Assembly: GCF_001751245.1 (NCBI RefSeq)
Contig: NZ_LJGU01000141.1
Span: 1 to 40,579 of the forward strand
Direction of reading: 5' to 3'
Origin: Streptomyces oceani
GTDB lineage: Bacteria; Actinomycetota; Actinomycetes; Streptomycetales; Streptomycetaceae
DNA length: 40,579 bases
The notes beneath the pieces are model-generated. The model saw nothing but the letters and a program-made list of their open reading frames with translations, was not told the DNA's origin and ran no database searches. Position 1 is the stretch's first letter; each line of letters starts with the position of its first letter. Both the position numbers and the translations under genes were made by a program. Below, piece after piece: positions 31,083 through 37,532 of this stretch.

Positions 31083-32981
31083 ATGTCGCCGCTGGAGGAG
31101 AAGGACCCGCGGTCGATCGGCTCGTACCGGCTACTGGGCAGACTCGGCTTCGGCGGCATGGGCCGGGTCTACCTGGCCCGTTCCGCGGGCGGCCGTACCG
31201 TCGCGGTGAAGGTGGTGCACCCGCACATCGCCGTGGACCCGGAGTTCCGGGAGCGGTTCCGACGTGAGGTGGACGCCGCGCGGAGCGTGGGCAGCGAGTG
31301 GACGGCTCCGGTGCTGGACGCCGACCCGGACGCCGAACTGCCCTGGGTGGCCACCGGATACGTGGCGGGCCCCTCGCTGCAGGCCGCGGTCTACGAGCAC
31401 GGCTCGTTGCCCGAGCCCTCGATACGGGCGTTGGGCGCGGGCCTGGGCCAGGCGTTGAAGCACGTACACGACCTGGGGCTGGTGCACCGGGATGTGAAGC
31501 CGTCCAACGTGCTGCTCACGCCGACCGGGCCGGTGCTGATCGACTTCGGGATCGCCCGCGCGGGCGACGGCACCACGGGGCTGACCTCTTCCGGTGTCTC
31601 GCTCGGCTCACCGGGCTACATGTCGCCCGAGCAGGCTCTGGGCGAGCGGGTGGGGCCGGCCGCCGACCTGTTCTCGACGGGTGCGGTGCTGGCGTACGCC
31701 GCCACCGGATTGCGGCCGTTCGTGGGTGGGAACTCCGCGGTGCTGCTGTACCAGGTCGTCCATGAGGCGCCGGATGTGGAGGGCCTGGAGGAACTGGACG
31801 AGGCCGTGGGCGAGTTGATCATGCGCTGTCTCGCCAAGGAGCCGGAGGCTCGGCCCTCCTCGCAGGACCTCGTGAACGAACTGGCGGGCCACGCCGGCGG
31901 CGCGGCGGCGCTGGTACGGGACGGCTGGCTGCCGGGCGCGATCCTGCAACAGATGAGCCGGCAGGCGGTCGAACTGCTCGATCTGGAGCCGGAGCCCATA
32001 CCGGAGCCCATACCGGAACCGGAACCGGAGCCGGAACCGGAAGCCAGATCGGAGCGACAGCCCGGGCGCGAGCCACAGCCCGGGCACGAGCCAGACGTCG
32101 AGCGGAGTACCGGAAGCGGGCCGGCGGCCGACGCCACGTTCGCCCTCGGATCCAAGAGCGGGCCAGCGCGGGCCGAGGGTCCCGCGGGCCCCGTGGGGGC
32201 CGTGGGCCCGGTCGACGGGGTCGGGGCCACCGGCTCTGCCGCCGAGCCGCCCTCCGGAGGCACGGTCCCGGAGGCTTCCCGTACGCGGCCGTCCCCCCGG
32301 CGTCGCGGGCTCTACGTCACCCTCGCCGCGGTCGCCACGGTGGCCGTGCTGCTGGGCGGGATGATCGTCGTACGGAGCGACGGGGACGACTCGGTGAAGG
32401 ACTCGGGGGCCTCCCCGGTGTCCACGCCGACCAGGGGCAAACCAGTGACCAGCCCGAAACCGTCGCCCTCCACAAGCACGAAGGACCCCGGGAACGACCC
32501 GACACGGTCCCCCACGCAGTCCAGTGACAGCCCGGAGGACGACGCTCCGCCACCCTCGCCTCGCCCTTCCGACGGCGAGGGTGGCCCGGCACCGAACCCG
32601 GCGGGGCCCATCGCCCCGAAGTACATCGGTCAGTGGGAGGGGCCGTTCCTGAAGCGCGAGTACCAGGCGGAGGGTTCGGTCAGGATGACCCTCGCCCAGG
32701 GCCGGAAGGGCGAGCGAGTCGGACAGGGGGCGTTCCGGTTCAGCACGCACGAGTGCCCGCTCGACTGGCAGCTCCTCAGCGCCGGTCCGGAGGGCGAGGC
32801 GGTCACGGTGCAGGCCGTGACACGGGAGGCGGGCCCGTCGGCGGAACGCTGCGCGTCGTACGCCGGAGCCTACGAACTGCGCGCGCCCGGGTCCGGAAAC
32901 GAGGCCGGCGAACTGCGCATGCGCCGCGCGGACAAGGGAGAGACACAGGACCTCGCGAGGCTCACCCCCGGCATACAGTGA
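31083..32981 (+). CDS. Membrane-anchored Ser/Thr protein kinase with extracytoplasmic C-terminal domain
   Basis: A 632-aa Hanks-type kinase (PknB-like). Kinase motifs are intact: Gly loop LGRLGFGGMGRVY, VAVKVV lysine near 43, HRDVKPSN near 136 and IDFGIA near 153, then GSPGYMSPEQ. A Pro/Glu run (PEPIPEPIPEPEPEPEPE) and a disordered linker lead to one transmembrane helix near 409-430. Outside is a Pro/Ser linker and a domain of about 110 residues (YIGQWEGPFLKREY to LARLTPGIQ) with two cysteines, not PASTA. That domain resembles sensor domains of other Streptomyces kinases with a YxGxWxG opening. The ATG at 31083 is chosen; a TTG three codons earlier lies closer to GGGGGAAAG. Divergent from clpB. 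Confidence 0.92.
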   Translation: MSPLEEKDPRSIGSYRLLGRLGFGGMGRVYLARSAGGRTVAVKVVHPHIAVDPEFRERFRREVDAARSVGSEWTAPVLDADPDAELPWVATGYVAGPSLQAAVYEHGSLPEPSIRALGAGLGQALKHVHDLGLVHRDVKPSNVLLTPTGPVLIDFGIARAGDGTTGLTSSGVSLGSPGYMSPEQALGERVGPAADLFSTGAVLAYAATGLRPFVGGNSAVLLYQVVHEAPDVEGLEELDEAVGELIMRCLAKEPEARPSSQDLVNELAGHAGGAAALVRDGWLPGAILQQMSRQAVELLDLEPEPIPEPIPEPEPEPEPEARSERQPGREPQPGHEPDVERSTGSGPAADATFALGSKSGPARAEGPAGPVGAVGPVDGVGATGSAAEPPSGGTVPEASRTRPSPRRRGLYVTLAAVATVAVLLGGMIVVRSDGDDSVKDSGASPVSTPTRGKPVTSPKPSPSTSTKDPGNDPTRSPTQSSDSPEDDAPPPSPRPSDGEGGPAPNPAGPIAPKYIGQWEGPFLKREYQAEGSVRMTLAQGRKGERVGQGAFRFSTHECPLDWQLLSAGPEGEAVTVQAVTREAGPSAERCASYAGAYELRAPGSGNEAGELRMRRADKGETQDLARLTPGIQ

Positions 32982-32999
32982 CGTGCCGTGCTTCCGTAC

Positions 33000-33040
33000 G
33001 GGCAGGGGCAGGGGCAGGGGCAGGGGCAGGGGCAGGGGCA
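33000..33040 (+). repeat. (GGGGCA)n tract, potential G-quadruplex
   Basis: One GGGCA and six perfect GGGGCA units in a row, 19 bp after the kinase stop. Seven G-runs separated by CA loops satisfy the G-quadruplex pattern on the plus strand and in plus-strand RNA. It lies in the 160-bp gap between the kinase and the split-barrel gene. It may act as a transcription stop, an mRNA 3' element, or be a slippage-prone repeat. Confidence 0.85.
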
Positions 33041-33128
33041 CGGACACGGGCTCGGCCGGTCAGGGGCGCGCTGGCGCGCGGGGGTACGCGGGGGTGCGCC
33101 CTCGCGGGCCGGAGCGGGCTCCGCGTAC

Positions 33129-33134
33129 TAGATT
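33129..33134 (+). promoter_or_regulatory. Leaderless -10 element for the split-barrel gene
   Basis: TAGATT with a 7-nt spacer to the GTG at 33142, and no Shine-Dalgarno between. This fixes the start of the downstream gene. Confidence 0.6.
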
Positions 33135-33141
33135 CGGTGTC

Positions 33142-33585
33142 GTGCCGAATCCTGCCGCTGGCTCCGACGCAGCTGACCCCCCCGACCCCGCCGTGTCCGA
33201 CCCCGAGGAGGCCCTGTTGGCCTTCTGGCGGGAGCGGCACTACGCCACCCTGACCACCGCCCGGCCGGACGGCACCCCGCATGTCGTGCCGGTGAGCGTG
33301 ACGTACGACCCGGACGCCGCGCTCGCCCGTGTCGTCGCGAGTGCCGGCAGTCGGAAGGTGCGGAACATCCGTGCCGCCGGCCCGTCCGGCATGCCGGTGG
33401 CGCTGTGCCAGGTGGCCGGGCGGCGCTGGTCGACGTTGGAGGGGCGGGCGCACGTACGCACCGAGGCGCCGCTGATCGCGGAGGCCGAGCGGCGTTACGC
33501 GGAGCGGTACGGTCGGGAGCCCCGGCCGAATCCGGAGCGGGTGCTGATCGAGGTGGCCGTACGCTGCCGGATGGGGCGCGGCTGA
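33142..33585 (+). CDS. PPOX-class FMN/F420-binding split-barrel protein
   Basis: A 147-aa pyridoxamine-5'-phosphate-oxidase-like protein. After 25 Pro/Asp-rich residues come the family segments FWRERHYATLTTARPDGTPHVVPVSVTYD, read in short pieces, and then SRKVRNIRA, VALCQVAGRRWSTLEGRAHV and YAERYGREPRPNPERVLIEV. The pattern (TTARPDGTPHVVPV, KVRNI, ERVLIEV) suits the actinobacterial PPOX group, many of which bind F420 and act as reductases. Cofactor choice cannot be read with certainty. The GTG start is supported by the leaderless -10 box. It is followed by a terminator hairpin and lies convergent to the M23 gene. Confidence 0.87.
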   Translation: MPNPAAGSDAADPPDPAVSDPEEALLAFWRERHYATLTTARPDGTPHVVPVSVTYDPDAALARVVASAGSRKVRNIRAAGPSGMPVALCQVAGRRWSTLEGRAHVRTEAPLIAEAERRYAERYGREPRPNPERVLIEVAVRCRMGRG

Positions 33586-33667
33586 GGGCTCCAGCCGAGC
33601 GGCCCGTACGCATGTGGGCCGTCCGTACGCCGTCCGCTCACGCCCTCGGCCGTACGCTGAGCCCTCG

Positions 33668-33699
33668 GCCGCGCACGCGAAGGGCCGCGCACGCGAAGG
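33668..33699. repeat. Tandem 16-bp repeat between convergent genes
   Basis: GCCGCGCACGCGAAGG occurs twice head to tail just before the terminator hairpin. It lies in the 220-bp gap 33586-33805 between the split-barrel gene and the M23 gene. No gene is visible in that gap. Confidence 0.7.
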
Positions 33700-33728
33700 G
33701 CCTGCCGTCCAACGGTGGGACGACAGGC
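33700..33728. terminator. Bidirectional terminator between the split-barrel and M23 genes
   Basis: GCCTGCCGTCC (33700-33710) pairs with GGACGACAGGC (33718-33728) with one mismatch around a 7-nt loop. It sits between two convergent genes. A second inverted repeat, CCGGACC/GGTCCGG, lies at 33750-33779, nearer the M23 stop. Confidence 0.6.
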
Positions 33729-33805
33729 ACCTGATCACCGGAGCGAGCACCGGACCGATGGTGGGGGTCACCGGTCCGGCGGGGCAGGTTCCGCGGAGAG
33801 CGGGC

Positions 33806-34417
33806 TCAGGCGGGGAGGCCGAGCGCGTCCCAGATGACGAACGGGTCCATGTCCTCGCACGGGCCGATGGCGGCTTCGCCGTGGTTGCCCTTCGAGGCCC
33901 GATAGTGCACGTGGGGATGGTTCAGGCCGTCCGCCTCGGTGCCGACCTTGGCCCAGACGTCGCCCTTCTCGAAGGTGCTGCCGACCTTCAGCTGGGAGCC
34001 GTCCAGCAGGTGACCGAGCGTCATCGACATGTCGATGGACGGGAAGTAGACCTGGATCCACCGGTGGTAGCCACCGTCGTCGTAGCCGGTGCCGACCACC
34101 TTGCCGGAGCCCCAGGCGTGGATCGTGGTCCCGGTCGGGGCGCCGATGTCAAGGCCCTTGTGACGCTGGTCCCCGTTGCAGCCGAACTTGTAGCCGGGGT
34201 TGTACTCGTTGTACGGCGTGGTCGTCTTGCCGTCCCGGACGCCCCACCAGCTGTCGTCCGGCAGTTCGGCCTGGGCGCTGACGGTGGTGCTCTGCCGTAC
34301 GGAGTCGGCCGGTGTGGTCGCGACGGCCCCGGTGACTCCGGTGGTCAGCAACGCGACCGCGGCCACCGCGACCGCTCCCGTACGGAAAGTGCCGGCCCTG
34401 CGGCGTCTGTTGGTCAT
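33806..34417 (-). CDS. Secreted M23 family (LytM-type) metallopeptidase
   Basis: A 203-aa exported peptidoglycan hydrolase candidate. The signal peptide has an MTNRRRRAGTF n-region, a hydrophobic core (GAVAVAAVALLTTGVTGAV) and a likely cleavage near AVA-TT. The M23 zinc motifs are present: HKGLD (H86, D90) and HPHVH (H169-V-H171), with an extra H136 in MTLGHL. Such enzymes cleave peptide cross-links in the wall. Two cysteines (residues 80 and 187) could form a disulfide. AGGGAG lies seven bases before the ATG at 34417. It is divergent from the XRE-cupin gene across a 196-bp regulatory gap with several inverted repeats. Confidence 0.92.
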   Translation of the reverse strand: MTNRRRRAGTFRTGAVAVAAVALLTTGVTGAVATTPADSVRQSTTVSAQAELPDDSWWGVRDGKTTTPYNEYNPGYKFGCNGDQRHKGLDIGAPTGTTIHAWGSGKVVGTGYDDGGYHRWIQVYFPSIDMSMTLGHLLDGSQLKVGSTFEKGDVWAKVGTEADGLNHPHVHYRASKGNHGEAAIGPCEDMDPFVIWDALGLPA

Positions 34418-34475
34418 GGAACGCTCCCTGTGGGGGGTGGATACCTTCCACGGGACATCCGAACGCACTGACGCG

Positions 34476-34521
34476 TCATTGGTCCATGGCATCGGGCAAC
34501 TGTTATTGGGCGAACCAATGA
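34476..34521. promoter_or_regulatory. ATTGG/CCAAT inverted-repeat cluster between M23 and XRE genes
   Basis: TCATTGG (34476-34482) is an exact inverse of CCAATGA (34515-34521), and a nested ATTGG-N5-CCAAT lies at 34505-34519. The elements sit about midway between the divergent start codons. They may be operator sites for one or both genes. Confidence 0.45.
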
Positions 34522-34557
34522 GGTGACCTGCTCGGGCCTGGTCAGGAGAGGGAGTTT

Positions 34558-34592
34558 TTGCCTGAGAGGCAATTCGTTTGCCTGGTGGGCAT
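34558..34592 (+). promoter_or_regulatory. Array of four alternating TTGCC/GGCAA half-sites upstream of the XRE-cupin gene
   Basis: Half-sites TTGCC, GGCAA, TTGCC and GGCAT follow one another with exactly 5-nt spacers (34558-34562, 34568-34572, 34578-34582, 34588-34592). The centres are 10 bp apart, so all face one side of the helix. The array ends 22 bp before the XRE start and would overlap its promoter. Autoregulation by the XRE-cupin protein is the simplest reading. Confidence 0.6.
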
Positions 34593-34613
34593 GACTGTGT
34601 GTCCAATCGACCC

Positions 34614-35276
34614 ATGGGCCAAGACACCGGCGAGCCTGGCATGGCTCTGCCCAGCATCGCGCCACAGCTTCGTGACCTGCGCAGGCAGCGGGGTCTCACC
34701 CTGGAGGCGGCCGCTCGGCGCCTCGACCTGTCGCCCGCCTACCTCTCCCGGCTGGAGACCGGGCAGCGGCAGCCCTCGCTGCCCATGCTACTGACGCTCG
34801 CGCGCACGTACGGCAGCACGGTGTCGGACCTGCTCGGCGAGGCGCCCCCGGAGCACGACCCCGTGATCCGGGCCAGCGAGGTCGAGTCACTGCAAGCCGG
34901 TGGCTGGACGTACTGGCAGGCCAGCGGGCCACAGCGAGCCATGCAGGCGCTGCGCGTGCACGTGCCGCCGAACGCGCAGGACGACCTCGTACGCACCCAC
35001 ACCGGCGAGGAGTGGCTGCACGTCCTGAGTGGCCGGCTGGGCCTCGCGCTGGGAGAGGACCAACACGTGCTCCAGCCCGGCGACTCCGCCCACTACGACA
35101 GCCTCACCCCGCACCGGATCACCGCGGTGTCGCCGGAGGGCGTCGACCTGCTCTTCGTCCACACCCTGTTGCAGAGCCCCACCAGCGACCTGTGCCTGGG
35201 CGGCGTGCGGCGTTCGGCCTGGCAAGCCGCAAAACAGCGCAAGGCTCCCTCGGAGGGTAGGGCCCATGGCGGGTAA
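34614..35276 (+). CDS. XRE-family transcriptional regulator with C-terminal cupin domain
   Basis: A 220-aa regulator. Residues 10-70 form a helix-turn-helix of XRE type (LRDLRRQRGLTLEAAARRLDL, then SPAYLSRLETGQRQPSLPML). The C-terminal half is a cupin sensor (THTGEEWLHVLSGRLGLALGEDQHVLQPGDSAHYDSLTPHRITA) whose conserved Glu and His positions are partly present. Members sense small metabolites and often repress neighbours. The start at 34614 (MGQDTGEPGM) lies right after a half-site array; TCCAAT six bases upstream is a weak leaderless -10 match. Its last codons overlap the start of a small membrane-peptide gene, suggesting joint expression. Divergent from the M23 gene. Confidence 0.9.
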   Translation: MGQDTGEPGMALPSIAPQLRDLRRQRGLTLEAAARRLDLSPAYLSRLETGQRQPSLPMLLTLARTYGSTVSDLLGEAPPEHDPVIRASEVESLQAGGWTYWQASGPQRAMQALRVHVPPNAQDDLVRTHTGEEWLHVLSGRLGLALGEDQHVLQPGDSAHYDSLTPHRITAVSPEGVDLLFVHTLLQSPTSDLCLGGVRRSAWQAAKQRKAPSEGRAHGG

Positions 35277-35406
35277 GGAGCACGGCGTCGAGCGCGGAGA
35301 CGGACGGTTTCCCCGCGGCTTCGCTTTCCGACTGTTCGTGTACCTCGTCGCGGGTCACTTTTTCGCGGGCTTTCTCTACCTCCTCTTCGAAGTGGGCGGG
35401 AGCTAG
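35266..35406 (+). CDS. Small membrane protein, DUF6126-like
   Basis: A 46-aa protein with a polar, Arg/Gly-rich N-terminus (MAGKEHGVERGDGRFPRG) and one transmembrane helix (LFVYLVAGHFFAGFLYLLF). It overlaps the 3' end of the XRE-cupin gene by 11 bp in another frame. GGAGGG lies about eight bases before the ATG. The pairing of an XRE-cupin regulator with a short membrane peptide is one I recall in Streptomyces as DUF6126. It may sense or report membrane state to the regulator; that role is only inferred. Confidence 0.8.
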   Translation: MAGKEHGVERGDGRFPRGFAFRLFVYLVAGHFFAGFLYLLFEVGGS

Positions 35407-35498
35407 CTGGAACTAGGCGCACCAAGCCGCCTGTGCCACCGTTCCGAGTGCGCGGGACCCGAGGCCGCCCCCGGGAAGCCGCCCGCGGCGCGTCGGCG

Positions 35499-35927
35499 TC
35501 AGTCGCCGTCCGAGGTGGGGCGGTGGTGCACGTACTCGACCACCGTGCCGTCCGGGTGACGGACGTTGAACGCGGCTCCGGTCGGCACCTCCTGGAACGG
35601 CACCACGATTTCCGCCCCGTCCGCGACCAGCCGCTCGTAGTACGGCCGCACGTCATCGACGAGCAGCGTGCCGGTCGTGGAGCGGTAGGGACGCAGGTCC
35701 TCCTCGGCGCCCTCGATGAGGAGGAAAGCACCCACCATGGCGAGCCGTAGAGTCCCGTACGTGAACCGGCCGTCCGCCTCGACGCCCTGCAGTCGCTCGT
35801 AGAAGGCGAGCCTCGATTCGAGGTCGCCGGGGTCGAGGAAGACGCGGATCAGGACCCGGGGTGTGGTCAGCCGGGAGGAGTCGTTCCGTCGGCGCCACAT
35901 CTGTGGCGCGTGCTGTTCTGCTGGCAT
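35499..35927 (-). CDS. VOC superfamily (glyoxalase/bleomycin-resistance-like) protein
   Basis: A 142-aa vicinal-oxygen-chelate fold protein. The pattern LTTPRVLIRVFLDPGDLESRLAFYERL is followed by GTLRLAMVGAFLLIEG, TTGTLLVDDVRPYYERLVADGA and PTGAAFNVRHPDGTVVEYVHH, the last carrying the usual metal-site glutamate. It may act on or bind a small metabolite. I chose the ATG at 35927; CAGGCT six bases upstream is one change from the TAnnnT leaderless pattern. An ATG nine codons later (35900) is possible. It is divergent from the MmyB-type regulator gene 77 bp away, which may control it. Confidence 0.85.
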   Translation of the reverse strand: MPAEQHAPQMWRRRNDSSRLTTPRVLIRVFLDPGDLESRLAFYERLQGVEADGRFTYGTLRLAMVGAFLLIEGAEEDLRPYRSTTGTLLVDDVRPYYERLVADGAEIVVPFQEVPTGAAFNVRHPDGTVVEYVHHRPTSDGD

Positions 35928-35992
35928 ACGGCAAGCCTGCGGCCCCCCGGCGGGCGTAGCCAGGTGGGCGTTTCTGGGGTGACCGGCGCTCA

Positions 35993-35998
35993 TAGGAT
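35993..35998 (+). promoter_or_regulatory. Leaderless -10 element for the MmyB-type regulator gene
   Basis: TAGGAT with a 6-nt spacer to the ATG at 36005 and no Shine-Dalgarno. It fits the leaderless pattern seen elsewhere in the window. Confidence 0.6.
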
Positions 35999-36004
35999 CG
36001 CGGT

Positions 36005-36823
36005 ATGGACGAGTCGTTGCGCCGGGAACTCGGTGAGCATCTGCGTGCGGCGCGGGCGGACATCACCCCTCCGGAGGTCGGACTCGCCGGCGGGGGCAGG
36101 CGTCGCGCTCCCGGGCTGCGCCGCGAGGAGGTCGCCACCCTGGCCGGCGTCAGCCTCGCTTGGTACACCTGGCTGGAACAGGGCCGGGTGACGACCTCGC
36201 GGCAGGTCATCGACGCGGTGTGCCAAGCCCTGAGGATGGACACCGGCGCCCACCGGCACGCGTTGGCACTGGCCGGGTACCTCCCCGGAGTCGCGCTTGC
36301 CGGCGAGGACCGGGCGACGATCAGTCCGGGGACACGGATGCTCATCGACGGCTGGCCGACCACGCCAACGCTGGCTCTGGACGAACGTCTCGACATCCTC
36401 ACCAGCAACCCGGCCTACCGCCGGCTGTGGGGTGACCCCGAGGATCTGCCCAGGCAGCGCCGCAACGTGCTGCTTCAATGGGCGAGCCTGCCCTCCGGGG
36501 GAGCCAGGATCACCGGCGACGAGTCGCTGTTGCGCGCCCTGTACGAGCACTTCCGCACCGCTGTCGGCCACGTACCGGAGGACCCCCGAGCAGCGGAGAT
36601 CGTACGGCTGTTGCACGGCGAACGGCCGCACGCCGCGCACTGGTGGCGGTGCCGGGCGGTCGCGGACTTCCCGCCAACCACGGTCGAAATGACGTTCGTC
36701 GAGCCGGAGACGGAGCCGTGGCGGCTGACGTACGCGCTCCTGCGGCCGGTGGCTGATGCCGGTGTGCTGCTGTTCACCCAGACCCCGGCCGACACCGCGA
36801 CGGGGCGGCGGCTCGGCGGCTGA
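36005..36823 (+). CDS. Helix-turn-helix regulator with MmyB-like ligand-binding domain
   Basis: A 272-aa XRE-type regulator. The family opening RRAPGLRREEVATLAGVSLAWYTWLEQGR is present (residues about 33-61), followed by the HALALAGY linker. The MmyB-like PAS-type domain follows (LDERLDILTSNPAYRRLWGD, QRRNVLLQW, EIVRLLHGERPHAAHWWRC, FPPTTVEMTFVEPETEPWRLTY). Such regulators bind a fatty-acid-like or other small ligand and commonly act on a divergent oxidoreductase or metabolic gene; here the divergent gene encodes a VOC protein. A terminator shared with the tRNA cluster follows. Confidence 0.92.
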   Translation: MDESLRRELGEHLRAARADITPPEVGLAGGGRRRAPGLRREEVATLAGVSLAWYTWLEQGRVTTSRQVIDAVCQALRMDTGAHRHALALAGYLPGVALAGEDRATISPGTRMLIDGWPTTPTLALDERLDILTSNPAYRRLWGDPEDLPRQRRNVLLQWASLPSGGARITGDESLLRALYEHFRTAVGHVPEDPRAAEIVRLLHGERPHAAHWWRCRAVADFPPTTVEMTFVEPETEPWRLTYALLRPVADAGVLLFTQTPADTATGRRLGG

Positions 36824-36865
36824 GCTGACCGTGCTGGCCTACGGGTTGGCGCGGACGTACGGAAA

Positions 36866-36895
36866 CGGCCCCCGAAGAGTCGTCTTCAGGGGCCG
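36866..36895. terminator. Bidirectional terminator between regulator gene and tRNA cluster
   Basis: CGGCCCC-C-GAAGA pairs with TCTTC-A-GGGGCCG around a GTCG loop, 12 paired bases with one internal mismatch. It lies 43 bp past the regulator stop (plus) and 21 bp past tRNA-Phe (minus), so it can end both transcripts. Confidence 0.75.
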
Positions 36896-36915
36896 CTCAC
36901 ACTGCTCAGAGGGCG

Positions 36916-36989
36916 TGGCTGGGGCCGGGGTCGAACCGGCGACCTTCCGCTTTTCAGGCGGACGCTCGTACCAACTGAGCTACCCAGCC
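36916..36989 (-). tRNA. tRNA-Phe (GAA)
   Basis: A complete 74-nt cloverleaf: acceptor GGCTGGG/CCCAGCC with discriminator A, anticodon stem TCCGC/GCGGA with loop CTGAAAA (anticodon GAA), and the GGTTCGACC T-loop. The CCA end is not encoded. It is the last of three tRNAs read Glu, Asp, Phe on the minus strand. Confidence 0.96.
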
Positions 36990-36993
36990 ACAG

Positions 36994-37068
36994 CGGTCCT
37001 GACGGGATTTGAACCCGCGGCCTCCACCTTGACAGGGTGGCGAGCACTCCAAACTGCTCCACAGGACC
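36994..37068 (-). tRNA. tRNA-Asp (GTC)
   Basis: A 75-nt cloverleaf: acceptor GGTCCTG/CAGGACC with discriminator G, anticodon stem CCACC/GGTGG with loop CTGTCAA (anticodon GTC), and T-loop GGTTCAAATCC. CCA is not encoded. Only 4 nt separate it from tRNA-Phe, so the two are co-transcribed. Confidence 0.96.
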
Positions 37069-37080
37069 AAGCGTGACGCA

Positions 37081-37098
37081 TGCGAGAACAGTCTCGCA
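37081..37098 (-). other. Hairpin in the spacer between tRNA-Glu and tRNA-Asp
   Basis: TGCGAGA and TCTCGCA pair perfectly around an ACAG loop in the 41-nt spacer. It may guide RNase processing of the tRNA precursor or partly attenuate transcription of the downstream tRNAs. Confidence 0.6.
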
Positions 37099-37109
37099 CA
37101 GGTGGTGCG

Positions 37110-37182
37110 TGCCCCCAACGGGATTCGAACCCGTGCTACCGCCTTGAAAGGGCGGCGTCCTGGGCCACTAGACGATGAGGGC
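37110..37182 (-). tRNA. tRNA-Glu (TTC)
   Basis: A 73-nt cloverleaf: acceptor GCCCTCA/TGGGGGC (one G-T pair) with discriminator A, anticodon stem CCGCC/GGCGG with loop CTTTCAA (anticodon TTC), and T-loop GGTTCGAATCC. CCA is not encoded. First tRNA of the cluster, about 38 nt after the predicted transcription start. Confidence 0.96.
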
Positions 37183-37226
37183 TGATGGCCCACCTGGGCG
37201 CCCTCGGGCGCCTCGGGGACGCGAGA

Positions 37227-37256
37227 AGCATATGGGATAGCTACACGGATCGCCAA
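37227..37256 (-). promoter_or_regulatory. Promoter of the Glu-Asp-Phe tRNA cluster
   Basis: On the minus strand TTGGCG (37256-37251) is followed after 18 nt by TATGCT (37232-37227), a good match to the housekeeping sigma consensus. It lies 45 bp upstream of tRNA-Glu. The gap 37183-37532 also holds the palindrome described next. Confidence 0.65.
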
Positions 37257-37366
37257 AACGGTTCCCGGGCCGGGCCGCCCGTGCCCTCCCGGAAGCTGAG
37301 CGGGCTGACGGGCGCGGCGCCTGCCCTCGCGCGGAGCCCATGCCGCCCCTCTGCCCTGTGCGGGCG

Positions 37367-37381
37367 GAACCATGATGGTTC
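37367..37381. promoter_or_regulatory. 15-bp perfect palindrome GAACCAT-G-ATGGTTC
   Basis: Two exact 7-bp arms flank a single G. It lies about 150 bp upstream of the metallopeptidase start and about 110 bp upstream of the tRNA promoter. It has the form of a dimeric regulator operator. I do not know the cognate regulator. Confidence 0.55.
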
Positions 37382-37532
37382 TGAGGACGAACAGTCGATT
37401 GGGCGCTGTGAACCGCTTGGCACGATATGCGGCGTATCACCTCGTACGGCGTCGGCTTACGGCGACCGCGAGCGCGAGGCTCGTACGCGCCTGCCCATGC
37501 GCCCCGGGCGCCCGGTGGACGACAATGGCCGG

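Noticed and set aside
34545..34575. Glycine-riboswitch-like string (CTCTCAGGCAAAA on the minus strand)
   Set aside because: The short 3' signature matches, but the upstream conserved parts of the aptamer and a second hairpin are missing. The string is explained by the TTGCC/GGCAA operator array.
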